Source: Fibrobacter sp. UWB15 (lineage in GTDB: Bacteria; Fibrobacterota; Fibrobacteria; Fibrobacterales; Fibrobacteraceae). Taken from it: a stretch of 64,000 bases of DNA. Of this stretch, positions 25,877 to 35,555 are shown one piece after another (position 1 is the first letter of the stretch; every line of letters starts with the position of its first letter). The notes beneath the pieces are model-generated. The model ran no database searches. It had not been told where the DNA came from and saw only the letters and a program-made list of their open reading frames with translations. Location of the stretch: NCBI RefSeq assembly GCF_900177705.1, contig NZ_FXBA01000001.1, positions 930,001 to 994,000 of the forward strand, written 5' to 3'. The position numbers and the translations under genes are program-made.

Positions 25877-26710
25877 ATGAAACCTATTGTTGACTATCAA
25901 GATTATCACGCTTTTTTAAGTGATTACTATGAAGAACGCAAGCATACTTCAGTGTTTTCGTGGCGTGAGTTTGCGAAAATAGCAGGCTTCGTTTCTCCAT
26001 CGTACCTTAAAATGGTATGCGAGGGCAAAACAAACTTGAGTCGAGTGACCTCAGAACGCGTTGCTCAAGTAGTTGGACTCGTCGGATTCGAAGTAGATTA
26101 CTTTAAGGCAATGGTCAATTTTGGCAATGCTAAAAAAGACGATGTCAAAAGACGCTACTTTGACGAAATGCAAGCCATTGCAACGGCACACAAAGTACGA
26201 ATCGTCGACAAAACCGCATTCGAATTTTACGACAGTTGGAAAAATCCGGTAGTGCGAGAACTTGCACCCATGATGCCGGGAGCCATGCCGGGCGAAATTG
26301 CAAAAATGTGCAACCAGGAAATTTCTGCTTACGAAGTCCGCAAGTCGCTCCTGTTTTTAGAGCGAGCAGGACTTCTGAAAAAAATCGGTGAAGAAACCTA
26401 CGTGCAAACCGAAAAGTCCGTCATCGGTTCCAAGGAAGGGCTTCCACTCGCCATTCGTACCATGCACCGCGAAATGGGCCGCCTCGCTGTCGATTCTCTA
26501 GAAAAATTCGATTCCAGCGAACGTAACGTGACCGGAATTACGATGGGCTTGAACCATAAAGCCTACGAAAAGATTGTCGAAGAACTTGACGCCTGTCGCA
26601 AGAAAATTGTGGCTATAGCCACGGAATGCGACGAACTTGATCAAGTTTACAGGTTAAATTTACAACTATTCCCTCTGACCAAGCAAGTCAAGGGTTCCAA
26701 GGAGGCTTAA
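25877..26710 (+). CDS. TIGR02147 family regulator-like protein
   Basis: 277 residues. The N-terminal helix-turn-helix-like region (HAFLSDYYEERK, FSWREFAKIAGFVSPSYLKMVCEGKTNLS) and the C-terminal DUF4423-type domain (RTMHREMGRLAVDSLEKF, NVTGITMGL, YRLNLQLFPLTK) mark the TIGR02147 family, known mainly from Fibrobacter. Members are thought to be transcription regulators, but targets are unknown. A GGAGG in its last codons serves the lipoprotein gene that starts 2 nt later, so the two are translationally coupled. A homologue with the same arrangement lies at 35885. Confidence 0.88.
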   Translation: MKPIVDYQDYHAFLSDYYEERKHTSVFSWREFAKIAGFVSPSYLKMVCEGKTNLSRVTSERVAQVVGLVGFEVDYFKAMVNFGNAKKDDVKRRYFDEMQAIATAHKVRIVDKTAFEFYDSWKNPVVRELAPMMPGAMPGEIAKMCNQEISAYEVRKSLLFLERAGLLKKIGEETYVQTEKSVIGSKEGLPLAIRTMHREMGRLAVDSLEKFDSSERNVTGITMGLNHKAYEKIVEELDACRKKIVAIATECDELDQVYRLNLQLFPLTKQVKGSKEA

Positions 26711-26711
26711 G

Positions 26712-27719
26712 ATGAATCAGAAACTTTATATGGCATGTGCGGGAATTTTCTCGCTTGCCATGCTTGCTTGTTCAGAATCAACAAATTCTCCGGTTTCGGG
26801 AACTGCCGAAGAACCCAATGTACTGACAGCGGAGAACGATATTTCCAGCTCTTCGATAGAGATACCCGCTTCGTCCGCCGAAATACGCGAACTGTCGTCC
26901 AGTTCAGCTGAACTTCCGATTACATCTTCAAGTTCAACAGAACCTTCGATTTTGTCATCAAGTTCGGAAATACCTTTACTGACATCCAGTTCTAGCGAGC
27001 CTCCTATTCCGGAATCAAGTTCTTCATCGCATTCCGTTCTGTGTAAGACAAATGGCGGACCGTGTGGGGGACCCGGTGGCGGTGATTTGTGGTACCCGGC
27101 CTACGATTACGACCTAATTCAGACTGACCGATATGCCGAAGACAAGTCCGTATTTGGAGAAAAAGCAGGAACATGGTTCTTGGAGACAGATTCTTCTGAT
27201 GGCGGAAAATCCACCATTCAATGGGGTCTTGAATACATGGACATTGATTGGGACGGACAATCTCTCATCCCCGTCATTGAAGAATGTAACGGTCTATGCG
27301 GTACGTTTGCTTTAGACAAAGGTGATCTTTCTTATGATCCTTTTATAACAATTGGATTCTATGTTGCCGGTTTTGATTCTAGTGGAAATCCGTTGTCCGC
27401 AGACGTATCGAATTGGCAAGGCATCTGTATCGCTTTTACCCTTTCTGGAGCGTCCGCAAATGTGCAACTTAGCATGGGTGATTCCCTTGACAAAGCAATG
27501 GAATACGCGCTTCCAGAAGAATTTCTGGGAAAATCTTATGGGAAATCTAGTTGTTTTGAATGGAGTGACTTTTTGCAACCTACCTGGAAAAGCAAAGACG
27601 CCTTGACCGTATCAGGAGAAGAGGCGGCCCGTCGGCTCGTCAAAGTGATTATCAGAATTCAGGCAAAATCTGGATCAAAGGGCGACTTTAATATACTGGG
27701 AATAGGCTCCAACATCTAA
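26712..27719 (+). CDS. Lipoprotein paired with TIGR02147 regulator
   Basis: 335 residues. Lipobox LAMLAC near residue 20. Ser/Glu/Pro-rich linker with SSS runs at about 25-105. The C-terminal domain (about 120-335) is beta-rich with TWFLETDSSDGGKSTIQW and DVSNWQGICIAFTLSG, recalling carbohydrate-binding or CIA30-like sandwiches that bind or present sugars. Probably displayed on the outer membrane. It is in an operon with the upstream regulator. No catalytic motif is visible. Confidence 0.75.
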   Translation: MNQKLYMACAGIFSLAMLACSESTNSPVSGTAEEPNVLTAENDISSSSIEIPASSAEIRELSSSSAELPITSSSSTEPSILSSSSEIPLLTSSSSEPPIPESSSSSHSVLCKTNGGPCGGPGGGDLWYPAYDYDLIQTDRYAEDKSVFGEKAGTWFLETDSSDGGKSTIQWGLEYMDIDWDGQSLIPVIEECNGLCGTFALDKGDLSYDPFITIGFYVAGFDSSGNPLSADVSNWQGICIAFTLSGASANVQLSMGDSLDKAMEYALPEEFLGKSYGKSSCFEWSDFLQPTWKSKDALTVSGEEAARRLVKVIIRIQAKSGSKGDFNILGIGSNI

Positions 27720-27799
27720 ATTGATTTTCCAAATCCATATTTTTCGACATCCCCAATTTTTGTATATTTGACGCAATTACAGGAATTGGAGGATAATTT

Positions 27800-28708
27800 A
27801 TGCTTAGATTAGCTTGCAAAACCGCCCTCGGCTTTGCACTCGTCTTTACGGCTTGCGGTGACGATAAAAAGATTGTTTCACCAGAACCAATTGCGGACGT
27901 CTCAAGCTCGTCCTATTTCGAAGAATTGACCTCATCTAGCGATGATGAAATAAGCTCTTCTAGTTACGATGACGAAATTGAATACAGTTCGTCTTTGGAA
28001 ACAGAGAGTTCCCTCTATCGCAAGAATTGCATGGAAGGTCCGTCGATAGGAAGAATTTATTGTTACATGAATAGATTTGTAGACGAGTTTCCGGAATGCA
28101 ATGCTGAAAATGAAGGCCTGGTCGATTCAACATTTATCGCGACGATTCCTCCAACATATTATCGATGTGAGCAAGGCTTTTGGGTTGAAAGAAAATCAAA
28201 TGTTCTCTGTGATACCGTTGATAAAGCAGAAGGGGATGTTTGTATCCTTTCCAAAAATGGCCTTCCCACTGAAAGATACGTATACGCAGGCAACGGAGCT
28301 TGGTACGATATTGATAGTCTTGCAAACGCAAATCCAGAATGCAATGCAGAAAACGACAGTTTAAAACAAAAACTGACGTATGGAGACGATTCAAACATCG
28401 TAACCATTTATCATCGTTGTTTTGATGGAGCTTGGAGCAAAATAACTGAATTGGAATATTATTGCCCAACAGAAAACATGTCTGTCAGAGACACGTGTTC
28501 GTATGAATTAGACGGTCAAATGAATTACTATTTGTATGAACAAAGGAGCCGGAATGGCGAAAATGTATGGCTGAAAAGTACTTATGACTCCAAATTGGGT
28601 TATTGCCCCATTGACATTATTCTAGATAAATATTTTGTCGAATCTGATGACGGATATTATACATGTGAATATGGTGAATGGAAAAAGGTAACCATCGAAA
28701 AAAAGTAA
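27800..28708 (+). CDS. Ser-rich lipoprotein with Cys-containing repeats
   Basis: 302 residues. Lipobox VFTAC near residue 19, then a linker of Ser runs and acidic residues to about 70. The rest contains three related units, each with a Cys-containing start (PECNAENEGLVD, PECNAENDSLKQ, YCPIDIILDK) and an aromatic end of the form YYxCxxGxW. A similar unit precedes the FISUMP domains of the protein at 49089. Role unknown, likely surface-exposed. A good GGAGGA ribosome site precedes the ATG. Confidence 0.72.
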   Translation: MLRLACKTALGFALVFTACGDDKKIVSPEPIADVSSSSYFEELTSSSDDEISSSSYDDEIEYSSSLETESSLYRKNCMEGPSIGRIYCYMNRFVDEFPECNAENEGLVDSTFIATIPPTYYRCEQGFWVERKSNVLCDTVDKAEGDVCILSKNGLPTERYVYAGNGAWYDIDSLANANPECNAENDSLKQKLTYGDDSNIVTIYHRCFDGAWSKITELEYYCPTENMSVRDTCSYELDGQMNYYLYEQRSRNGENVWLKSTYDSKLGYCPIDIILDKYFVESDDGYYTCEYGEWKKVTIEKK

Positions 28709-28793
28709 AATAATTTACCGACATCTTGCTTTTTTGTGCAGTTGTACTTATATTTAGTAGTGAACAAAGGTGCAACTAAACAAAAAGGCATTT

Positions 28794-30044
28794 ATGGACG
28801 TTCGCGAAAAATTGAATATTCTTTCGGCCGCGGCCAAGTACGACGTGTCGTGTTCTTCGAGCGGATCTAAGCGACAAGCCCCCAAGGGCGGGCTCGGGAG
28901 TGCCTGTAGTGCAGGAATTTGCCACACTTGGTCATCGGACGGGCGATGCATTTCGCTTTTGAAGGTGCTCATGAGCAACGCCTGCAAGTACGATTGCGCC
29001 TATTGTATTAACCGCCGCAGTAACGATATCCCTCGGGCCACGTTCACGCCCAAGGAACTCATCAACTTGACTCTTGAGTTTTACCGACGCAACTACATCG
29101 AGGGCCTTTTCTTGAGTTCTGCGGTGGTGGGGTCTCCTGACCGCACCATGGAAATGCTGATTCAAGTCGCCAAGGAGTTGCGCACCGTCCACAAATTTGG
29201 CGGTTACATTCACCTGAAGGCAATTCCCGGTGCAAGTCGCGAGCTTTTGTACCAGGCGGGGCTTTATGCCGACCGCAGCAGCGTGAATATCGAGATCCCG
29301 ACCGACAGGGCGTTGCAATACTTGGCCCCCGAAAAAAATCACGCCTCTATCATGACGCCCATGAACTTTCTTGCCGAAAAGAAACTGGAGTACAAGAGCG
29401 AGCGATGCCGCTATTCGCCTAAATTCTTACCGGCAGGCCAAAGTACGCAGATGATTGTAGGAGCAGCGGGGGAGTCGGACTTGCAAATTCTGACCCTTTC
29501 TAACGGATTCTACAAGCAGCAGCAAATGAAGCGCGTGTATTTTTCGGGCTATGTACCGGTCAACGCCGACAAACGCCTGCCTGCACTCACGACAAAGCCG
29601 CCCCTGCTGCGCGAACACAGGCTTTACCAGGCCGACTGGCTTATGCGATTCTATAAATTCGGCTACAACGAAGTAGTCGACCAGGCGCACCCGAATCTGG
29701 ACCTGGAGCTAGACCCCAAGGCGGCGTGGGCACTTAGACACCCGGAATTTTTCCCCATCGACATCCAAACTGCCGACTACGAAATGCTCTTGCGTGTGCC
29801 TGGAATCGGCGTCAAATCAGCGCAATTGATCGCTTCGGGGCGCAGGTTTTCTAAAATCCGCCTAGAACATCTAAAGAAAATGGGCGTTGTACTCAAGCGG
29901 GCGCAGTACTTTATTTACCACCCGGACACTCCCGCCTGTTTGCGCAGGCTTTACCCCGAAATGGTGCGGCCCTTGCTGCTCCCCAAGCCCCAGCCCTTGC
30001 AGCTAGATTTGTTCTCCAACCAACCCCTTGCACTCCCCGCTTAA
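28794..30044 (+). CDS. Putative DNA modification/repair radical SAM protein
   Basis: 416 residues. The radical SAM cluster motif is CKYDCAYC at about residue 66. A second Cys group at the N-terminus (SACSAGICHTW) is typical of the family (TIGR03916). A C-terminal helix-hairpin-helix (LLRVPGIGVKSAQLIASGRR) indicates DNA binding. Proteins of this family occur next to a DUF4130 or uracil-DNA-glycosylase-like partner, here at 30108, and are thought to act in DNA repair or modification. A GTG at 28770 is a possible earlier start; the ATG has an AAAAGG site. Confidence 0.88.
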   Translation: MDVREKLNILSAAAKYDVSCSSSGSKRQAPKGGLGSACSAGICHTWSSDGRCISLLKVLMSNACKYDCAYCINRRSNDIPRATFTPKELINLTLEFYRRNYIEGLFLSSAVVGSPDRTMEMLIQVAKELRTVHKFGGYIHLKAIPGASRELLYQAGLYADRSSVNIEIPTDRALQYLAPEKNHASIMTPMNFLAEKKLEYKSERCRYSPKFLPAGQSTQMIVGAAGESDLQILTLSNGFYKQQQMKRVYFSGYVPVNADKRLPALTTKPPLLREHRLYQADWLMRFYKFGYNEVVDQAHPNLDLELDPKAAWALRHPEFFPIDIQTADYEMLLRVPGIGVKSAQLIASGRRFSKIRLEHLKKMGVVLKRAQYFIYHPDTPACLRRLYPEMVRPLLLPKPQPLQLDLFSNQPLALPA

Positions 30045-30050
30045 ACCAGC

Positions 30051-30105
30051 CAACTCCCAATAGTCTACTGTCTACTGTCTACTGTCTACTTCCTACTGTC
30101 TACTA
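30051..30105. repeat. TCTACTG tandem heptamer tract
   Basis: Five to six units of TCTACTG or near variants sit between the radical SAM gene and its DUF4130 partner, ending just before the ATG. No ribosome site is left between the repeats and the start codon. Confidence 0.75.
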
Positions 30106-30107
30106 CC

Positions 30108-30863
30108 ATGCTTTCTATTTCTTACGATTCCACTTTCGACGGCTTCTTGAGTGTCGTATTCGAGATTTACCGCCAGCACCTGGAAGTGGGCGAGATTCAT
30201 GGCGACCGCAGTACATCGCCATGCAACCTGTTTATGCAGCCCTTCCGCATCGAAACATCCGAAGAAGAAGCGGCCAGGCTCAAGCGGGCTATCGAAAACT
30301 ACACAAACGCTGATATTTTGGAACTTTTGCATGTAGCGTTCCGCTCCGAAGAAGAGGGCATCGAGATGAAGATTCTTGCCTATCTACGCAAAGTTTTTGA
30401 CGGCAAGGATCCGAAATACGCCAAGAACCCGACCTCCGACGAAATGCTCCCGCTGTTCATGACAGCACGTGCCGTGCGTCACGAAGCTGGCGGAATGCTC
30501 GGGCTTGTTCGCTTCAGCAAGACATCTGACGGCACGTATTTCGCCGAAATTGAACCCAAATATGACATTTTGGACATGATTGTGGGGCACTTTCGCGGGC
30601 GATTCGCCAACGAAAAGTGGGCGATTTACGATTCCAAACGCGGTTACGGCGTGTATTACGCGGGCCATCAGCTTGCAGAAATCACCATTCCGAACCTAGA
30701 TGCAGTCACCAAGGCCACTCCGCCCGACGAAATGGTCCGCCTTTGGCAGGATTATTACAAGTCAATCGCCATCAAGGAGCGCGAAAACCCCAAACTTTTA
30801 AGGAGATGCCTGCCTGTTCGCTATTGGAACCACTTGCCAGAACGACAAATGAGCTCTTGTTGA
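30108..30863 (+). CDS. DUF4130 / TIGR03915-type DNA repair partner
   Basis: 251 residues. SYDSTFDGFLSVVFEIY at the start, then ARAVRHEAGGMLGLVRF, YFAEIEPKYDILDMIVGHFRGRFANEKWAIYDSKRGYG and LWQDYYKSIAIKERENPKLLRRCLPVRYWNHLPE. This is the DUF4130 protein that accompanies the radical SAM protein upstream; in many species it is fused to a uracil-DNA-glycosylase-like domain, which is absent here. The pair is thought to handle damaged or modified DNA. Confidence 0.88.
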   Translation: MLSISYDSTFDGFLSVVFEIYRQHLEVGEIHGDRSTSPCNLFMQPFRIETSEEEAARLKRAIENYTNADILELLHVAFRSEEEGIEMKILAYLRKVFDGKDPKYAKNPTSDEMLPLFMTARAVRHEAGGMLGLVRFSKTSDGTYFAEIEPKYDILDMIVGHFRGRFANEKWAIYDSKRGYGVYYAGHQLAEITIPNLDAVTKATPPDEMVRLWQDYYKSIAIKERENPKLLRRCLPVRYWNHLPERQMSSC

Positions 30864-30962
30864 TATTCTTCCAACCAATTTTTTGCAGTTTTTCAAAAAA
30901 AAAGCCCCTGTTTCTGCAAATAATTGTATTTTTCTTTTGGAAATATTGGAGAAATAGTTGCT

Positions 30963-32585
30963 ATGAATATGGTTTCGGCAAAACCTGGCTTTTTTGTACA
31001 AGATCGTTTTTTATACAGTAAAGATAACGAAAAGGTGATTCTTCGTGGAATCAACCATATGTTTATTTGGACAGACCGCGAAGGAAAAACCATTCCCGAA
31101 ATAGCCAAGACGGGAGCCAATTGCGTAAGAATCGTTTGGAATACCCGCGGCCGCGTGAGCGACCTCGACAACATTATTGCGCAGTGCATCGCTAACGGAA
31201 TGATTCCCATTCCCGAAATTCACGATACCACGGGCAACTGGGAACGCCTGGGCGATGCTGTCGATTTCTGGCTCCGCGAAGAAACGGTGCAGATGATTTC
31301 GAACCATCAGCAGTACTTGATTCTGAACATCGGTAACGAACCGGGTGCAGAATCCAAGTCCGCAGACGAATTCTTCACCGTCTATAATTCCATTGTCACC
31401 AGGATGCGCGCCGCCAACATCCGCATTCCGCTGATGATTGACGCCGACCAATGGGGCCAAAGCGAAAAGAATTTGCTTGAAGTTGGCCCCAAGCTTTTGC
31501 AGGCCGATCCGGAACACAACCTTTTGTTCTCGCTGCATATGTGGTGGCCCTCGGAACGTCACGATCCGAAAGCTACGGGCTACGCTACCGTTCAAGACCG
31601 AATCCGCGGCGTACTCGAAGCCTCTGTCGAAAAGAATCTGCCGCTTATCGTGGGCGAATTCGCTCCTGTTGCCGCTGGCGATATCAAGGAAATCCCGTAT
31701 AAGTTCATTATGGCCGAAGCCGAACGCCTGAGCATCGGCTGGCTCGCCTGGAGCTGGGGGCCGGGTAACTTCGACAGCCCCGAAATGGATATGACAGTCC
31801 ACAGCTCATTCAATACCCTGGTGGGCTGGGGCAAGGAAGTCTGCGTCGATAACCCGAACGGCATCCAGAACACGAGCGTCATTCCGACATTCATTCAAGA
31901 GAAGAATTTTGATACAGGCTCCCAGGCAATCGATGCAAACCTGATCCAAAATGGCGATTTTTCTGCCGACGAACCGCTGACCAACTGGCAAGTGGACTTC
32001 TGGGGCGGCAAGGCCGACGTCAAGGTCACGAAGGGCGTTGTCCGTTTTGACATCAAGAAGGCAGGCAAGGAATCCTGGAACCTGCAGTTCAAGCAGAAAC
32101 TTTCGCTCCGCGAAGGTATCACCTACATTTTCAGCATGCGCGCCAAGGCTGACAAGCCCCGCACCCTGAATGTGAACATCAAGCGAGATTCCGAAGAATA
32201 TACGCCCTACGCCAACGGCCGTATCCTGGACTTGAGTACCAGCTGGCAGAGCTTTAGCTGGAAGTTTACCATGAAAGAAGATTCGGACCCCAATGCCTTG
32301 TTGATTTACGATATGGGCGGGGTACCAATTTCTTGGGAACTCAGCGATATTTCGCTTGTGCAGGCCCGCAGCGTAGAAGACCGCCTCAACCGAACCTTCC
32401 AGCGCAATGTGCAGAAGAATTCGGGCTATTTTAACGCCCCGAATGGCCCCTGGGAATTGCATTTGTATTCCACCAAGGGTGAGCTTCTGGAGGTGCTCGA
32501 CAAGGGGCGTGGTGGTGAAGGCATGCGCCAGTACCCCAAAATCGAACGCAGCGGAATCATGGTCGTAAAGGACCTGTCCAAATAG
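30963..32585 (+). CDS. GH5 family glycoside hydrolase with C-terminal binding module
   Basis: 540 residues. The GH5 barrel covers about 10-310, with acid/base Glu in YLILNIGNEPG and nucleophile Glu in LPLIVGEFAPV; HMWWP and WLAWSWGPGN are further family blocks. About 330-480 is a beta-sandwich starting NGDFSADEPLTNWQ, of CBM4/9 or CBM11 type, and a short tail ends with GIMVVKDLSK. The enzyme should cut beta-glucan or mannan. The chosen ATG gives no signal peptide, although the modular layout suggests secretion. No in-frame start upstream restores one. Confidence 0.85.
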   Translation: MNMVSAKPGFFVQDRFLYSKDNEKVILRGINHMFIWTDREGKTIPEIAKTGANCVRIVWNTRGRVSDLDNIIAQCIANGMIPIPEIHDTTGNWERLGDAVDFWLREETVQMISNHQQYLILNIGNEPGAESKSADEFFTVYNSIVTRMRAANIRIPLMIDADQWGQSEKNLLEVGPKLLQADPEHNLLFSLHMWWPSERHDPKATGYATVQDRIRGVLEASVEKNLPLIVGEFAPVAAGDIKEIPYKFIMAEAERLSIGWLAWSWGPGNFDSPEMDMTVHSSFNTLVGWGKEVCVDNPNGIQNTSVIPTFIQEKNFDTGSQAIDANLIQNGDFSADEPLTNWQVDFWGGKADVKVTKGVVRFDIKKAGKESWNLQFKQKLSLREGITYIFSMRAKADKPRTLNVNIKRDSEEYTPYANGRILDLSTSWQSFSWKFTMKEDSDPNALLIYDMGGVPISWELSDISLVQARSVEDRLNRTFQRNVQKNSGYFNAPNGPWELHLYSTKGELLEVLDKGRGGEGMRQYPKIERSGIMVVKDLSK

Positions 32586-32730
32586 CGTTTCACCTGTGAA
32601 TATTCCAATTTGAAATAAAAAAACTCTTATTTTTTTTTACAAATAAAGCACTTTTTCTTTGAAAAAGTGCTATTATAATACACAAAGAAGGATAATGTCA
32701 CAGACATAATACACATGGAGGGCTGTTAAT

Positions 32731-34143
32731 ATGGATCTACAGGAATATGTGAATCAATTCGATTCGATGACCTGTATCATGTCTGTCGAAAAAAAATCTG
32801 ACGGGTCTTACGGGAAAATACGAATCGAAGTGGGAAATCCTGCATATGTTGCTTCTTTTGACAAAGCAAATGCCCCCATAGCCATGAAAGACGAGAATGG
32901 ATTTGTTCCCGGATGCGAGTACACGACCTACCTCCCGAAGGATTTAAACTTTGAACATTTTGTTGTAGCCAGCGCAGTCAACAAAAAACCAATGCACGCC
33001 TATATCCACCCGGACCGTTACCCCATTTGGTTCAACATTTTCAGCCTTCCATTAAATATTGACGATCCTGACAAGTATTACTGTACCTACACCCAAGAAC
33101 TCTCGACCGAAGCAAATACAGAACAGATGACGAATTTGTCTGCCAAGGCAACATCACAAGTCTTGCAGACCTGCATCAAGCTTCGTAGTTCTACGAATTT
33201 CCTGAAAACGATGGATGAAATCATCCATGATATTCGCACCGCTTGCGAAGCAAGCTATTGCTGTGTCATGCTTACTGATTTTAAAGAAAGGACCTGCAGT
33301 CTTTTAAGCGAAGATATTGCAGTCGGCGTGCCGCAACATTCTCTCAAGAATTTTTTGGACGATTCCTTCATTGAATACGCCGAAAGTTGGCTTAAAACCA
33401 TTGACGGAAGCAATTGTCTAGTCATTCAAGACGAAAACGACATGAGCGAAGTCAAGCTGCGCAATCCCAATTGGTACAGGTCGTTAAAAAGCGCCGAAGT
33501 GGAAAGCCTTGTTCTGTTCCCGCTTCAGTATAATGGCGAGACGGTCGGATTCATTTGGGCGACCAACTTCGACACCAAGGATACCGACCGCATTAAAGAA
33601 ACTCTTGAACTTACGACATTCTTCATAGCCTCAGAAATTGCCAACTATCAACTTCTACAGCGCCTTGAAATGCTGAGTTCGACAGACTTGTTGACGGGAG
33701 TCCTGAACCGTAACGCTATGAACAACCGAGTTCTCCGTATGGTTACCGGTCGCGAGCGCAAGCCTGAATCGATTGGCATTGTCTTTGCCGACTTGAACGG
33801 GCTTAAACCTGTTAACGACAAGGAAGGCCACAACGCAGGAGACTGCCTGCTGAAAGAAGCCGCCTTGATTCTCAAGTTGTCATTCGAAGGGTGTGAAATT
33901 TACCGAGCCGGTGGCGACGAGTTCGTGATTATCGCCTTGGACAAACCTAGAAAAGAGATTGAATCGCGCGTCGAAAAAATCCGGAAGGACTCGGCGGACC
34001 CCCAAAATGTCAGCTTTGCGGTAGGATTTTACTATGATGACAAGGGTGGCGACATCCGTGTTGCAATGCGCGAAGCCGACGCCCTTATGTACGAAGACAA
34101 AAAACAATACTACGACCGATTCCCTGAATTAAGACGAAAATGA
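32731..34143 (+). CDS. Diguanylate cyclase (GGDEF), first of a tandem pair
   Basis: 470 residues. A divergent N-terminal sensor (about 1-130), a GAF-like region (about 135-295, with CCVMLTDFKERTCSLL and ESLVLFPLQYNGETVGFIWATNFD), then a GGDEF domain (about 310-465) with VFADLNGLKPVNDKEGHNAGD and the active site RAGGDEFVII. It should make cyclic di-GMP in response to a cytosolic ligand; there are no membrane helices. Its stop overlaps the start of a paralogue by 4 nt (ATGA). Confidence 0.88.
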   Translation: MDLQEYVNQFDSMTCIMSVEKKSDGSYGKIRIEVGNPAYVASFDKANAPIAMKDENGFVPGCEYTTYLPKDLNFEHFVVASAVNKKPMHAYIHPDRYPIWFNIFSLPLNIDDPDKYYCTYTQELSTEANTEQMTNLSAKATSQVLQTCIKLRSSTNFLKTMDEIIHDIRTACEASYCCVMLTDFKERTCSLLSEDIAVGVPQHSLKNFLDDSFIEYAESWLKTIDGSNCLVIQDENDMSEVKLRNPNWYRSLKSAEVESLVLFPLQYNGETVGFIWATNFDTKDTDRIKETLELTTFFIASEIANYQLLQRLEMLSSTDLLTGVLNRNAMNNRVLRMVTGRERKPESIGIVFADLNGLKPVNDKEGHNAGDCLLKEAALILKLSFEGCEIYRAGGDEFVIIALDKPRKEIESRVEKIRKDSADPQNVSFAVGFYYDDKGGDIRVAMREADALMYEDKKQYYDRFPELRRK

Positions 34144-35555
34144 AAAAAGAAGAATTGCAAAAATTCGTTGAATCTTTTCCGACTATGACGAGTATTCTAT
34201 CGGTAGAAAAGCGTACCGATGGAAGTATCGGGACTATCCGCATCGAAGCGGGTAACCAAATCTATATCAAGTCCATGGAAAGAAAAGACGAGGACGGCAA
34301 TTCCGTATTCACCCAGACTTTTGTTCCGGGCTCCAATTATGAACGGTACATGGAAAAGGAACTGAACTTCGAGAAGTTCGTTTACCAGAGCGCCATTCTG
34401 CATAAGCCGGTTCATGCCTACATTCGCCCGGAACGCTTTAATTTTTGCATCAATGAATTCTTGATGCCCGTCGATGTCGAAGACGACGAAAAGGGCTATT
34501 GCGTCTTTACCATTGAAATCCAGCCCGAAGAAGACCTTGACACCTCCACAAGGCTTTCTTCTGAAATTTCGCAAAACGTGCTCAAGGCATGCATCAAGCT
34601 GCGCGGTTCAAAGGATTTCAAGAAAACCATGGACGAGGTGATTGAAGACGTTCGCACCATTTGCAAAGCGAGCACCTGCAGTGTTCTGTTGACCGACTTC
34701 AAGGAGAGAACCTGCTCCATTTTGAGCTGTGCCCGAAGGCAAGGAATGCCTCCGCTAGATCTTGATAGGGTATTCAACAACGAATATATCTATATCGCGG
34801 AATCCTGGATTGAAATACTTAAGGGAAGCAATTGCCTGATTATCCAGAACGAAGCGGATATGGAAATTATTCGCCAGAAAAACCCGGACTGGTACAAATC
34901 GTTGACAGATGCCTGTGTCAAAAGCATTGTCCTGCTGCCATTGACGAACAATGACGAATTTATCGGGTTCATTTGGGCGACTAACTTTGATACCTCCAGA
35001 GTCCTGCGCATTAAGGAAACCCTTGAACTGGTGACCTTCTTTATTGCCTCTGAAGTGGCCAGCTACAAGTTGGTGCAGCGCCTTAGGTTCTTGAGCAATG
35101 AAGACCTCCTGACTGGCGTGAATAACCGAAACGCCATGAACAACAGGGTGCTTCAATTTGTAAGTGGCGAAGTCAACTACAGGACGATTTCCGTGGTTTT
35201 TGCAGACTTGAACGGTCTTAAGCCCATTAACGATAACGAAGGTCACAATGCCGGCGACGCCCTCTTGAAGAGCGCCGCAGAAATCTTGAAGCAGACCTTC
35301 TCGGATTGTGAAATCTACCGTGCAGGTGGCGACGAATTTGTCGTCGTGGCAATCGATGTTCCCAAGGAAAGCCTTGAAGCTAGAGTCGAAACGCTCCGCA
35401 AAAAATCCAAGGTCAAGGGCAACGTGAGTTTCGCTATCGGGTTCTACCACGACGAAAACGGGGGAGATGTACGTAAGGCGATGCGCGAAGCCGATGCCCT
35501 CATGTACGAAGATAAAAAGACCCATTACTCAACCGCTCGCGTCCAATCATACTAA
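34140..35555 (+). CDS. Diguanylate cyclase (GGDEF), second of the pair
   Basis: 471 residues, the same layout as its upstream neighbour and similar along the whole length: sensor region, GAF-like region with CSVLLTDFKERTCSILS, and GGDEF domain with VFADLNGLKPINDNEGHNAGD and RAGGDEFVVV. A tandem duplication is the simple explanation. The last residues (TARVQSY) are encoded by the edge of a dispersed repeat, so the original C-terminus has been replaced. Confidence 0.88.
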   Translation: MKKEELQKFVESFPTMTSILSVEKRTDGSIGTIRIEAGNQIYIKSMERKDEDGNSVFTQTFVPGSNYERYMEKELNFEKFVYQSAILHKPVHAYIRPERFNFCINEFLMPVDVEDDEKGYCVFTIEIQPEEDLDTSTRLSSEISQNVLKACIKLRGSKDFKKTMDEVIEDVRTICKASTCSVLLTDFKERTCSILSCARRQGMPPLDLDRVFNNEYIYIAESWIEILKGSNCLIIQNEADMEIIRQKNPDWYKSLTDACVKSIVLLPLTNNDEFIGFIWATNFDTSRVLRIKETLELVTFFIASEVASYKLVQRLRFLSNEDLLTGVNNRNAMNNRVLQFVSGEVNYRTISVVFADLNGLKPINDNEGHNAGDALLKSAAEILKQTFSDCEIYRAGGDEFVVVAIDVPKESLEARVETLRKKSKVKGNVSFAIGFYHDENGGDVRKAMREADALMYEDKKTHYSTARVQSY

